Of a stretch of 60,000 nt of DNA, positions 12,471-23,960 are shown in pieces. The position numbers were made by a program, and so were the translations under genes. This stretch comes from Cryptomeria japonica (Eukaryota; Streptophyta; Pinopsida; Cupressales; Cupressaceae), in assembly GCF_030272615.1 (NCBI RefSeq), contig NC_081406.1, positions 258,965,386-259,025,385 of the forward strand, read 5' to 3'. The notes under the pieces are model-generated. The model did not search any database. It saw nothing but the letters and a program-made list of their open reading frames with translations, and had not been told where the DNA came from. Position 1 is the first letter of the stretch; the number at the start of each line of letters is the position of its first letter.

Positions 12471-14160
12471 TGTAGACACATAAATTTGTCCACTTAATAA
12501 AATGAATACTTAGTATTTATTTGATTATTTAACCATCGATCAACAATTACTTAAATTAATATTTAATTAATTCACCCTAGCCCTCTTCTTCTATTGATTA
12601 AATAAATTATTCAATTTATTTTATTTAATTCACTTAACCAAATTCAGACAATTAATTAAACAAATAAAACATATTTATTTAATCAATCCCTCCCTACACT
12701 TTTAAATAAATAAACATTTATTTAAATCCCCTTTATCCTTCACCCACTTGCATTTTCCTAAAAGGCAAGTTGCACACACATTTAAATAAATGAATATTTA
12801 TTTAAATCCCCATCCACTTGCATTCTCCTACAAATGCAAGTTGCACCACTATTTTAAATAAATGAATTACTTATTTAAAATCTCATTTATCCTCACCCAC
12901 TTGAAACCTTTAACGGCTTCCTTCTAGAGTCTTCTTAAGCCTTTAATGGTTTCCCTCAAAGTCTTCAAGCCGTTAATGGCTTCCTTCTAGAGTCCTCTTA
13001 AGCCTATTTATTTAGTTAAATCCCCCTTTCACATTTAATTAAATCCCTCTCACATTTAAATAAATGAATATTTATTTAAATATCTATCCAAATGCAACTT
13101 GCACACATTTAAATAAATTTATATTTATTTAAAAATCCTAAAAAATCCCTTCCACTTGCATTCTCCTACAAAATCCACTTGCACACTAACCCTTCTTCTA
13201 GAATATTCTAATCCATTCTAATTAGCCTAATTCCCTCCTAATCATTTGCACATTCCTTAAGAAGGAATAACTTATCAAAACCATGCAAAGTCTTCATAAA
13301 GCATTAAAAGCTTTATTTCTTCAACAAGATAACCTCCAAAGTCTTCCAAAACTTGTAAGGCTCTTACATAACCATTAATGGTTAACTCAACCTTGACCCT
13401 TGGTTAGAGACTTTCTCTCTAACTTAACCATCATTTTAACTCATGGGTCTCTTCAAGCATTCATTTCTTTGACCATGATTATCCCTTTAACTCATGCACA
13501 AGAGTTTATATTTTGGATAAAAGCTTTATCCACTAACTCAACCCCAACCCAACCCCCTAGGGTAACCATCATGTCCCTTCAGGACTTTAATGCCTCTTCT
13601 ATCTCCTCTCAAGCCTTCTCATGGTCACTTGTCAGCATGAGATAGGGTTGAAAGTATCACGTGGATTGAGGATCATTCAATCCTAGCCCTTGTTAAGATA
13701 ATTGAATCTTAACCATCCAATTGCCCATTCCTTCTATAAATAGAACCTCATTCCTCAAGCAAACGAGGAAGCATTTTTAGCATTGTTATTATACTTACAT
13801 TATCTTAGAGCTTTTCTCATAGCAATCTTATTATAGCATTTGCATAGCAATAGGAAGTTTATCATATTCAACCATTTGAATTTCCATTTGGCATCCATAG
13901 TTAGTGCTAAATCTAAGAGCTACACTCACACATTTGGATCTTGGAGAGGAGAAGAACAAGGGAGAACCATCGAGCATCATGGGAGCATCTTAGGGAGTCT
14001 TCTTACTCCTCTTTCACTTGTTTATGCTTCTTTGTATGCTTTTATCTCTTTTGATATGTATGTGAAGGATTTTAGTTCATTTGTGTTGGTTTTTGGTTGG
14101 AACTAACTTATTAACATGTGAACTTGTGTTTTTGGCTTGTGTCCCCTTTTCCATGCATCA
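12471..14160 (+). repeat. 3' LTR of the Tat-type element (LTR family A), 1690 bp
   Basis: The LTR starts TGTAGACACATAAATTTG and ends CCATGCATCA (TG...CA). Both ends were fixed by comparison with the inverted solo copy at 21679-23586, which has a perfect target duplication. U3 is AT-rich with repeated ATTTAAATAAATGAATATTTAT palindromes (12700-13150) alternating with ACTTGCATTCTCCTA and GCAAGTTGCAC phrases, and with repeated GTCTTCTTAAGCC/GGCTTCC phrases near 12910-13010. A TATA box lies at 13735. The open frames inside it are not considered genes. Confidence 0.85.
13735..13743 (+). promoter_or_regulatory. LTR A TATA box (TATAAATAG)
   Basis: TATAAATAG lies about 425 bp before the LTR end, the place expected for the U3/R boundary. 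The inverted sibling LTR has its TATA-like CTATTTATA at 22089-22097 (minus strand), about 410 bp from its own LTR end. Conservation at the same relative place in two copies supports a promoter role. Confidence 0.7.
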
Positions 14161-14690
14161 AGTGGGCTAGAAATAAACTAATGAAATCAACATTCGAGAA
14201 AATGACAGTAAAATGAAACATAGAGCATTCTCGCCATTTGATAGAGAAAACCTGCTATCCTAACCAACTACTCGCAAACTCGCCATTTCACTAAGAAAAC
14301 CCACTATTTTACTAGACAAAATAAAATCTAATAAAAAACAAAAGGTAAAAAACACAGACAAAGAAGCAAGCACGTTGCTCCTTAGTGCAATCTCGTTATT
14401 TCTACCCTCAAAATTGCTACTTTACCCTGCAAACCCGTTGTTTATACCTTATGTATGGCAGCGGGACTGCGTTCTTGTCATTTCTTTTATCAATCCTATA
14501 GTTTCAGGTAGCTTTCTCATTGTTTCGAAAAATTGAGTTGGAGGTGAAATACACTTTTGCTGAGGCGAAAATCCACCTGTACTCCCGTGCTTTTGCTTGC
14601 AAGTGTTCAAAATCTGCAAAAAAACACACTAAAACAACAAAAAACGTGAGAGATGACCCGTGAGGTGGATCCCACTAAGCATGCCAGAAA
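14161..14690 (-). mobile_element. Internal fragment of a minus-strand LTR element
   Basis: The stretch lies between LTR A and the minus-strand LTR at 14691-15718. On the minus strand, just inside that LTR, is TGGCATGCTTAGTGGGATCC (about 14686-14667), which begins TGG and could be a tRNA primer site of an uncommon type. The rest, including ACTCGCCATTT- and CGTTGTTTAT-like phrases, has no coding signature. It is read as 5' untranslated internal sequence of an element otherwise lost. The alternative, unrelated flanking DNA, cannot be excluded. Confidence 0.4.
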
Positions 14691-15718
14691 TGTGTGCGTG
14701 AAAATGTGAGTGACTAAATTGATTGAAATTATTTAACAATCTAACTACACAATAAACAAGAAAAACACTCAAGATAGGACAATAAGAAGAAGCTAAAAGA
14801 TAATTCATAAACAAAGAAATTCAAACTCAAATAGATTCTTTTGTTCAAGATTTGTCCTTTCAATTTAGTTTTGATGTATGCTCACTTGACGTTCAAGGAT
14901 GCTAGATGTGATCCATGATTATGAATGTGAAAATTAGACTAAGATGGATGTAAATGATGAATTGATGTGGTTACAAATGGATGTGATATGAGTAATGAAA
15001 ATGACATTACAACAATATGGTTGCATGAAAGGGGATAATTTGATGAAGGGAGGGATTAAATAGGAAAGGATGGGAGGAGAAGAGGCTTAAAAAGGAGGCA
15101 CTTGTCCTAAAAATGCCATGTGGAATGATATTCCACACTTGTCCTCAAGATGACAAGTGTCCTTAAGAAGGGCAAGTGTCATAGAGAGGAATGACAAGTG
15201 TCCTCAAGGATACATGTCTATTTGGGAGAGAAACACCCAAATAAAAAGGATTCTTTTCCAAATAATAGGATAGTAGGAATGTGCACACATGTGAGGGGGG
15301 AGGTTGGAAAGGATAAGATTTGTTTGGAAGGGATAGGGTTGATTGAAACCCAAGATTAATTAGTGGGTTGGGTTAGAAGAAGGGTTGGATGACGGGTTTA
15401 GGTTAGGAGACATGTTGGGGAATAAAATTAATTTAATTAATTATTTCCATTATGGAAAAGGAGGAAAATGACAAAAGAGAATTAAATAAATAAAATTATG
15501 CATTTTATTTATTTAATAGAAGAAGGGGGTTCAATTCAATTAATTAAATGATTTGTGATTATCATGTAATTAATTAAAATGGGACTATAGCGTAATTAAT
15601 AAAATTAATTAGCTAGGAGGGAACACTAGTTAAATAAATAATGCATAATTATTTAATTTAAAAGCATTTAGGATAGTTAAATTCAATTAACTAGATTAAT
15701 CAAATTTAGGTGTCTACA
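14691..15718 (-). repeat. Minus-strand LTR (family C), ~1.03 kb
   Basis: The right end TGTCTACA at 15711-15718 is the reverse complement of TGTAGACA, the same LTR start as family A; the sequences diverge after about 18 bp. A TATA-like TATTTAA on the minus strand (15062-15056) precedes a ~360-bp leader that ends in ACGCACACA at 14691. The region has several direct repeats of GACAAGTGTCCT (15120-15215). The left boundary is inferred from a possible primer site just beyond it, so it may be off by some bases. No target duplication was found. Confidence 0.55.
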
Positions 15719-15847
15719 ATAACTAACAAGGTACAACACCTTAATTACACCAACAAGAATAAATAAACAATTTTTTATATTTTGGTACCCAAAAGAGGTA
15801 TACTATTTTGAAACATATAGGTTATGCTTAAGAACACATATCCAATT
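15719..15847. other. Spacer between LTR C and the non-autonomous element
   Basis: This 129-bp AT-rich spacer has no visible structure. Its last bases CAATT (15843-15847) closely match TAATT after the next element (19489-19493), a probable 5-bp target duplication with one change. Confidence 0.5.
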
Positions 15848-16135
15848 TGTTGAATTTTGCAACACAAGCTTGCAAGCTCAAACAACAAACTAGAACACCT
15901 TCCATAAATGAGAGTAGCAAGAGAAATATCTCATATCCCTCAAAAGAAAAGATTACAAAATGAAATTGCAATGCATAATGATGTGCTTTGATAAAGAGCA
16001 CAAAGATTTCCTAAGCTAAATTTAGGAGAACTAAAGTGAAAGCATGAGGAGCTAGAAAAACCTCAACTCTAGCTAGACTAGAAGAACAACATAGTGAACT
16101 TAAGCATGCATAACTAAAGTTAAAATTCTCTAACA
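15848..16135 (-). repeat. 3' LTR of element D, 288 bp
   Basis: In + reading it starts TGTTGAATTTTG and ends TTCTCTAACA. It matches 18006-18205 plus 19398-19488 along its length. Element orientation makes it the 3' LTR. Confidence 0.85.
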
Positions 16136-16144
16136 CCCTCCCTT
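16136..16144 (-). promoter_or_regulatory. Polypurine tract of element D
   Basis: CCCTCCCTT on the + strand is AAGGGAGGG on the minus strand and directly abuts the 3' LTR. This is the classical position and composition of the plus-strand primer. Confidence 0.8.
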
Positions 16145-17629
16145 AAGTGAAACTTAGGGTGAAGTAAAAAACCTCTAATGCATGAATGCAAAAATGGGTC
16201 CCAGCAACAAAACGCCTAATGAGGTACCCATGTACAAACCAATGTAATGCAATATCTCACAAACAGAGAATAGGAGAAAAAACCACTAGGAGAAAACTCC
16301 TCTCCAAAAGAGAGAAAAGAGAATGAAAGACTAAGAAGCCTTCAATAAAATTTCCTAAAAAAGAATAGGAACATGAAGAACAACCTCAAAGAACAAAGAA
16401 GTTGTATCTAAAACCAAGATGATGATCAAGATCAAAATGAAAATAATTTGTATGGGTGCTCTTAACGACACTACTAAAACAATTAGATGGAAAACAAAAG
16501 AAAAACATATAGAAATTGAAGATATAGATGCCACGGGAATCTCTACAAGTGACCCTAATGACACTACTCAACCATGCAAGAGTAAACTGCTAAGGAAAAA
16601 TAGAGGTGCCAATAGTCTAAACAACATTGATCAACTGAGGATAACTCACCTCCACAAAACTAGAATACAAGAGTGTCTATATGGTAAAATCTCCATCTCA
16701 CTAAAATACAACCACTACACCCAAATAGTGCATAGGAGAAAAAAATGAATACGTAGCTCACTCCAAAACAAAACCAAGGAAGCATTAACAACAACAATTG
16801 AAACTCCTCCATAATGCTAACAAGGGGGAGGCATGACAGGTCTACTAAAGCAATGTGTCACCATGGAGTGCATGAAAGAGAATAAACATCTAAATGTGCA
16901 CAAGAAAGTACTTGCAACTAAGAAATGGTATACATCCAATGCACACACACATGAGACAAGAATATCTAAGACTCGATATCGTCATGAAGGGACACTCACC
17001 AAATAGAGGTATGATGGAAAAAAAAGGAACTACACAACCCCCCATGGCACTTTATAATGTAGTGCATGTACTAAATAAGGCACAACAAAATGTGCAAAAT
17101 CTCAAAAAAAACATATACAAGAGTGGCACTTTATCTTAGTACATCTAGCAACAAATAAGTGCATGAAAATGATGCTCAAAATGCCCAAATAGGGAAAAGT
17201 TCTAGAAATACATGTAGAGCAACCCAAGAGAAGCCATCAAATGCAAATAGAAAGTTTTCAGGAGTTAAAATAACCAAGTAATCAGCCATAAAATTAAAAC
17301 ATAAAAGAATGAATAAAAATCCCTAGGAAAAAATCTAGAAAAATAGCAGTTTATAAGGATAGAGGACTCCACTAGCTTTCCAACAATATCTGATTTTCAA
17401 AAAATGGAGTCTGAATATGCAAGTTATGGCCCTAGTAGCACAAAAATAAAAGTTGACTTTGGAAGCTTGGTACAAAAATTGGTGCAGAATCTAACAAAAT
17501 TACTTACAAATTTAAATCGGTGTCAAAACCATCTTTTCAATGATATTTTGTTTGTGCAAAATGAAGTTCATATGACCAAGCTATGGCAAAAAAACCAACT
17601 ACGTGTCAATTAGGGATAGGAAGGCTAAA

Positions 17630-17870
17630 AGGGTTTCCAGAAATAGAAAATTTTTGAAAATAGAAACTTTTTGAAAATAAAAACATTCTGAAAATAGAAA
17701 CTTTTCAAAAATAGAAATTTTTCGAAAATGGAAATTTCCAAAAATACAAACTTTTCGAAAAAAATTTATTAACATAGAAACTTTCTAAAAATGGAAATTT
17801 CTACAAATAGAAAGTTTGCAAAAATAAAAAAATTTCAAAAGTAGAAAATTTTCAAACATTTTGATGCTTT
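17630..17870. repeat. A-rich short tandem repeat inside element D
   Basis: About a dozen degenerate copies of a ~17-19-bp unit resembling GAAAATAGAAACTTTTC follow one another. Each unit is weakly self-complementary (GAAA...TTTC), so the transcript could fold into serial short hairpins. It lies near the primer-site end of the element, in what would be its 5' leader. Confidence 0.7.
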
Positions 17871-17993
17871 TTTTCTCCAAAAGCTAATAAAAAATTGTTC
17901 ACCTCTAGAATCACACGAGGCAAACCTGGAGATCCTGCAATGCTTTTGAGAAAAGAAATCTTCAAAGCTTGAGAAGGGGTTTGTTGAATCCAT

Positions 17994-18005
17994 GCTCTGA
18001 TACCA
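17994..18005 (-). promoter_or_regulatory. Primer binding site, initiator tRNA-Met type, element D
   Basis: GCTCTGATACCA is the reverse complement of TGGTATCAGAGC, the standard plant initiator tRNA-Met primer site. It touches the LTR start at 18006 with no spacer. Confidence 0.95.
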
Positions 18006-18205
18006 TGTTGAATTTTGCAACACAAGTCTACAAGATCAAACAAAAAACTAGACCACCTTCCATAAATGAGAGTGCTAAGAAAAATATGTCATATTCCTCA
18101 AAGAAAATATTACAAGATTAAATTACAATGTATAACGATGTGATTTTATAGAGAGCACAAAGATTCCCTAAGCTACATTTAGGAGAACTAAAGTCAAAAC
18201 ATAAG

Positions 18206-19392
18206 TGTAAAGTGGAAAATTGAACCCTAGTAACTCCCCACCTAGGAGAGAGAAAGGAAGTCACTAGGATGATTTTCACTTGGGAAAACTTTACATTCAA
18301 AAGAGGCGCTTGAATCCATTAGATCTAAATCCAAGGGAAACAAGGATGTGAATTTCAAGTGGATTGCAAGGGTTGAAGTGTGATTTGCCCTCTTTTGTAA
18401 ATGAGAAAGTTGACTTGTTGACTATGCAGAAAAGAGAGGGGAAATGAGTGAAATAAGGGGTTACCAGTTCGGGATCGTGTTGTAACTTCGGATATGAGCT
18501 AATCATACTGATACAGATTTGTCCTGCAAATTTGGAGAAAAGTCGTCGAGATCGTGGCGGGAATGTACATGGTCATCCACAAAACCCGTGACATGAAAAG
18601 GGTTCTTTTGTCTCTGCAAATGAAACCCAAACTTGCAATTGCAGTTGAGCACCTGCAACCTACACACATAAAAGAGAGGAAAAGGGGTTGTGGATAGGGG
18701 TTTGCCTCAGTCAAACCCCGATTGAGGAATCAACCTTGAAATAAATTAATTGCGAATGCTTGAATGTAAACAATGGAAATGTATACCTTGCTGATCTGCA
18801 ACTTGTCGATGATGATTGCTTTGCTTCTTGAATGTAAATTACAAGTGTTGCATGTAATGGCATGTAACATGACAAAATCTTAACACATATACATGCTTGC
18901 AAATGAATGTTGTAATATTGCTCCAATGGATGAATGAAGAAGACTTGAATTCTCGAATTCTTGATGATGTATATCTTCGCCTATGCTTGCTTATGATCCA
19001 CTTCATTTGAATTTTGCCTCCCACAAATGAGAAAACCAACTCCCTTTTATACATTCCTCAGAAGATTAATTCATCTCACCAAAGGCTGACATCTGGGAGA
19101 TTTGGGATCCTGAAGTGCAAATAGAGCCGAGGAGACCTATCTTGGGGCCACCCTAAGAGGGTGGGATAGGGGCACCATTCCCCTATCCAAGGGGGACAGG
19201 GGTGACACACCCCTATCGTGCCCTATCTTGGGTCCTGGACAGGGTCCTGAGGCTATCTCAGGGCTCAACCAGGAAGGGGTCAATGGGTGAAAATGCAGAA
19301 AGGGGCCTCGGCTAGGAAGGGGGATGTCATCGCCAAGGTGAGGACCTCAAATGTGGTTAAAATTGCAGGAGGCACAATTTTATGACACTACA
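18206..19392 (-). mobile_element. Nested solo LTR, 1187 bp, target duplication ATAAG
   Basis: The insert starts TGTAAAGTGG and ends GACACTACA, with TGTA/TACA inverted ends. It is flanked by perfect ATAAG copies (18201-18205 and 19393-19397). It has no internal domain, so it is the product of LTR-LTR recombination. A minus-strand TATA box places its promoter pointing left. Its U3, at 19120-19260, is unusually GC-rich for the window, with repeated CCCCTATC/GATAGGGG motifs. Open frames inside it are not genes. Confidence 0.95.
19044..19051 (-). promoter_or_regulatory. TATA box of the nested solo LTR (TATAAAAG)
   Basis: CTTTTATA on the + strand reads TATAAAAG on the minus strand. It is about 340 bp from the right-hand (5') end of the LTR in its own orientation and sets the orientation of the solo LTR. 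Confidence 0.7.
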
Positions 19393-19488
19393 ATAAGGAG
19401 CTAAAAAAATCTCAACTCTAGCTAAACTAGAAGCACAGCTAAGTGAACTTAAGCAAAAAATAATAGCTAAAGTTAAAATGCTCTAGCA

Positions 19489-19975
19489 TAATTAGATATA
19501 TAGTTTCCTTACAAATCTATTCAATTATATAATTCTATACAATTGAGCTTGATAATTTGAAGCAAAGGTTAAAGTTAAGACAAATATTAAAATAATTTAA
19601 TTTTTAAAACAAGCACCAAATTTGATCCCCCTAGATAAAAGTTGAACATAAGAAATATATCTTAATGTTATGCATAGAAGAAGTAGAAATTGTACACAAT
19701 GATCAGATTAAAATGAATACAAATGACAAATTATGTTTATATCATAACTATAGCACTCATTTCAATATACAGTGTCATGCTAAAAAAGATCTACCTACAT
19801 GTAACTTGAGTCAAAAAATACTAGCATTGTAACAAAAGATAAGAATAGGAAAATAATGAAGTCTAAACCTAGTGTCATGGTGGGTATGAAAACATATTTA
19901 ATTCCCTTGTAACCATAGAGGAATTAGAAAGATGGTTCGACTCTTAGATATGGATCAATGCTCAAACAACACACT
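19489..19975. other. AT-rich sequence before a protease relic
   Basis: No motif was recognised. It may be the decayed gag of the element whose protease follows, but nothing in the translation supports this directly. Confidence 0.3.
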
Positions 19976-20330
19976 TTATTATTGATAGTGGAAGCTAGAA
20001 GAACCTAATTTCTTCACAAGTAGTTAAAATATTAAACTCGCCTCTAACATCTCAACTAAAATCATACTCTATTGGATGGTTTAGTGGATAATCTAGAAAA
20101 AATGTCATTGAATAGTGTTAATTAGTATACAAAATAAAGTTTTTTATAGATACAATCCTTTACAATGTCACTCCATTAAAGAGCTATATGATGTTGTACC
20201 TAAAAATATATATATTTATTATTGAATTGTAGTCTATGAAGAAAATTCAAGAAACATTGTCAAGAGTGTTGCTGATGAAAGATAGCATGTGCCAAAGGTA
20301 CTACCTAAATTGTCACTCATCAACACTAAA
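19976..20330 (+). pseudogene. Relic of a Gypsy retropepsin domain
   Basis: One + frame gives FIIDSGS, a stop, KNLISSQVVKILN, then LKSYSIGWFSG and, after more stops, IKFFIDTILYNVTPLKSY. This is the layout of plant Gypsy proteases: catalytic DSG, a KNLIS helix, a YxIGW turn and a DxxPL block. At least four in-frame stops and a later frameshift (VVYEENSRNIV in another frame) show long decay. No RT follows; the region runs into a microsatellite at 20611. Confidence 0.6.
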
Positions 20331-20608
20331 TAATATAATAAGTTAGATAAAACTTCCATTAAAAAAAATTGGGCTTTTAATGGTGAGACCTAAATGAAGA
20401 GATGCCTTTGTAGTATAACTAGTAATTGCACCTTGGTGTGCAATGGGTACACCGAAGAGTTGTGGAAGGTCAATCAAGGAATTTTTTTGGTCTTCTATTT
20501 GCATGTGTCTGTGTAGTAGATGAGGTCAATTGGCAAACCATTTAACAAATAATGTTGTTTTGTGTAATAAAGGTCTCAACTATGCATCCATTACCAACAG
20601 GGTCAAGT

Positions 20609-21559
<951 letters not shown>

Positions 21560-21678
21560 TTGGAAAGAAATAATACTTCATAGTGAAATATATCTACACC
21601 TTATGTTGTTAGGTTGTTTGTATAAGAAGTTTGGATGTGTTTGGAATGAACCTACACTATACATTGTTGGGTTGTTTG

Positions 21679-23586
21679 TGATGTCATGGAAATGGGGACA
21701 AGGCAACAACAAAGTTCAATGTTAATAAGTTAGTTTCAACCATAAAACCAAAACAAAGAACTAAAAACCATTCCAAACATATCAAAAGAGATTTCAAAAA
21801 GCATGAAAGAAGTTTAACAAAACAAAAGAAAGGAGAAGAGACTCCCTAAGATGCTTCCATGATGCCTTTTGATGCTTCTCCCTTGTTTCTCCCCTCTCCA
21901 AGTCCCAAATGAGTGTAGCTCTCAGCTTTTAGCACTAGCCATGGATGCCTTATGGAGATTCAAGATGGTTGGATATGATAAACAAATGCTATGCAAGTGT
22001 AGATAGTGATGCTATGAAAAAGCTCTATGCTAATACCAGTATAGTAACAATACTCTAATGCTTTTTCCTTTGCTTGAGGATAAGAGTTCTATTTATAGAA
22101 GAAATGGGGAGATGAAGGGTTAAGATTGAGCAATCTTAACAAGGGTTAGGATTGAAAGATATTCAATCCACGTGAGACTTTCAATCCAATCCCATGTTGA
22201 CAAGTGTCACCATGAGGAGGCTTAAGAGGAGAGATAAGGAGCATTAAATGCTTGAGGGGACATGATGGTTACCCTAAGGGGTTGGGTTAGGGTTAGGTTA
22301 ATGGATATTCCTTTTATCCAAGGGATAAATGAATGTGCAAGGGTTAAATGGTTACCTTAGTCAATGAAATAAATGTTGTGAAGAGACCCATGAATCAAAA
22401 AGATGGTTAAGTTAGAGGAAAGTCTCTAACCAAAGGTAAAAGGTGAGTTAACTATAAATGGTTATGTAAGAGCCTTTAATGGTTTGGAAGACTTTAGAGG
22501 TTAACCATTTGAAGACATAAAACCTTTAATGGTTATTGAAGACTTTGGAGTTTTTTGAGAAGTGACTTCTTTTTATTTAGGAATGTGACAATGATTAGGA
22601 TAGGATTAGGCTAATTAGAAGAGTTAGAAGAATCTAGAAGGGATTTAGGCATGCAAGTGGATTTTGTAGGAGAATGCAAGTGGGAGGAATTTTGGGATTT
22701 TCAATTAAAATAAAATCATTTATTTCAATTAAATGGTGTAATTTGCATTTGGATAGATATTTAAATAAATATTAATTTATCTAAATGTGAATGTAAATTT
22801 TGTATTTTATTTAAATAAATCTTAATTTATTTACATGAGAAAAAGGAAGATAAAGCATTAAATGCTTGAAGACTTTAAGGGAAACCTTTAAAGGCTTAAG
22901 AAGACTCTAGAAAGAAGCATTTAAGTTTGAAGACTTTAAGGGAAACCATTAAAGGCTTAAGAAGACTCTAGAATGAAGCCATTGAGTTTGAAGACTTTAA
23001 GGGAAGTCATTAAAGGTTTCAAGTGGGTGAGGATAAATAGGATTTTAAATACATAATTTATTTACATGAGAAAAAGGAAGATAAAGCATTAAATGCTTGA
23101 AGACTTTAAGGGAAACCATTAAAGGCTTGAGAAGACTCTAGAAGGAGGCCATTAAGTTTGAAGACTTTAAGGGAAGTCATTAAAGGTTTCAAGTGGGTGA
23201 GGATAAATAGGATTTTAAATACATAATTTACTTATTTAAAATAGTTGTGCAACTTGCATTTGTAGGAAAATGCAAGTGGGTGGAGGATAAAGGTGATTTA
23301 AATAAATGTTAATTTATATAAATGTGAGAGATGAGATTTTGGGGGATTTAAATAAATATTGAAAGAAAATTTAATTAAACAAATATGATTTATTTATTTA
23401 ATTAATGGTCTGAATTTGGTTAAGTGAATTAAATCAAATAAATTGAATAATTTATTTAATTAATAGGAGAAGAGGGTTAAGATGAATTAATTAAATATTA
23501 GTTTAATTAATTATTGATTGATGGTGAAATAATCAAATAAATACTAAATATTCATTTAATTAAGTGGACAGATTTATGTGTCTACA
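21679..23586 (-). mobile_element. Solo LTR of family A, 1908 bp, target duplication GTTTG
   Basis: In + reading it starts TGATGTCATGG and ends TGTGTCTACA. Perfect GTTTG copies flank it (21674-21678 and 23587-23591). Reverse-complemented, it aligns with the Tat-type 3' LTR at 12471-14160 from end to end, including the TATA region. It is about 220 bp longer, in part because the U3 block TTACATGAGAAAAAGGAAGA (22831 and 23062) and the embedded 61-bp GAAGACTTTAAGGGAA unit are amplified. No internal domain remains. Confidence 0.95.
22831..23230 (-). repeat. Tandem repeats in U3 of the solo LTR
   Basis: The segment from TTACATGAGAAAAAGG to GGATTTTAAATACATAATTTA is present twice, 231 bp apart at its left edge and 170 bp apart at its right edge, because the first copy holds an extra ~61-bp subunit (GAAGACTTTAAGGG...GACTCTAGAA). 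The + oriented sibling LTR has only a simpler form of these motifs near 12905-13010. Confidence 0.8.
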
Positions 23587-23960
23587 GTTTGTATGAGATG
23601 TTATGGTGTTTTGGTATGTATCTTCACCTAACATTGTTTGATTATTTGTGTGACAAGTTTGGATATTTCTAGAATGAATCTACACCTTACATTGCTTATA
23701 TTTATGAGATTTTTTGGTGATTTTGGAAGGGACTACACCTTAAATATTTACGTTATTTGTATGATATATTCAAGGGTGTTTCTGAGATGAATCTACACCT
23801 TATGTTGATGAGTTATTTTTATGATATATTTGGGTGTTTCTAGAACATGAACCTACACCTAACATTGTTACGTTATTTGTGGGAGATGTTTATGTGTTTG
23901 TTGAACTTTACAAATTGTCAGGTTATTTATATGCGATGTTTGGGCACATTACAATTTTTT

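Larger units (their letters stand above)
3134..14160 (+). mobile_element. Ty3/Gypsy retrotransposon, Tat-type, degenerate, 5' end not resolved
   Basis: The order gag, protease, RT, RNase H, second RNase H, integrase, long 3' noncoding region, polypurine tract and LTR defines one element on the + strand. The archaeal-type second RNase H between the first RNase H and integrase is the mark of the Tat group (Tat/Ogre/Retand relatives). The start given is the gag ATG; the true element extends left, and its 5' LTR is either outside the window or unrecognisable. Stops and frameshifts occur throughout, so it cannot be autonomous. The bases after the 3' LTR are AGTGG; no matching left target duplication can be located. 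An inverted solo LTR of the same family lies at 21679-23586. Confidence 0.85.
15848..19488 (-). mobile_element. Non-autonomous LTR retrotransposon (family D), minus strand
   Basis: Two LTRs of about 290 bp starting TGTTGAATTTTGCAACACAAG in the + reading (15848-16135, and 18006-19488 minus a nested insert) flank 1870 bp without recognisable gag or pol. A primer site complementary to initiator tRNA-Met (17994-18005) abuts the right LTR and a polypurine tract abuts the left LTR, so it is transcribed leftwards. The LTRs differ by roughly one base in ten by eye, so the insertion is not recent. The internal region has frames below ~110 residues with no known motif. It would depend on proteins supplied by another, probably Copia, element. 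Confidence 0.85.
18006..19488 (-). repeat. 5' LTR of element D, split by a nested solo LTR
   Basis: The LTR consists of 18006-18205 and 19398-19488 (291 bp together). They match the intact left LTR on either side of the break. The interruption is a 1187-bp insert plus a duplicated ATAAG. Confidence 0.9.
21560..23960. repeat. Minisatellite, ~60-bp unit, split by a solo LTR
   Basis: Units of about 58-62 bp contain GAACCTACACCTTACATTGTT and GTTATTTGTATGAGATGTTTGG phrases. About two units lie left of the solo LTR (21560-21678) and about six to its right (23592-23960). The units are quite diverged. The LTR entered at GTTTG inside a unit and duplicated it. Confidence 0.75.

Noticed and set aside
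12471-14116. LTR A ending at TTAACA (14116)
   Set aside because: The inverted sibling copy stays similar for 44 bp further and has a perfect target duplication only when the end is placed at ...CATCA, so 14160 is preferred.
16419-16748. A 109-codon plus-strand frame in element D
   Set aside because: It is antisense to the element, compositionally Lys/Asn/Ile-rich and without motifs; chance is more likely.
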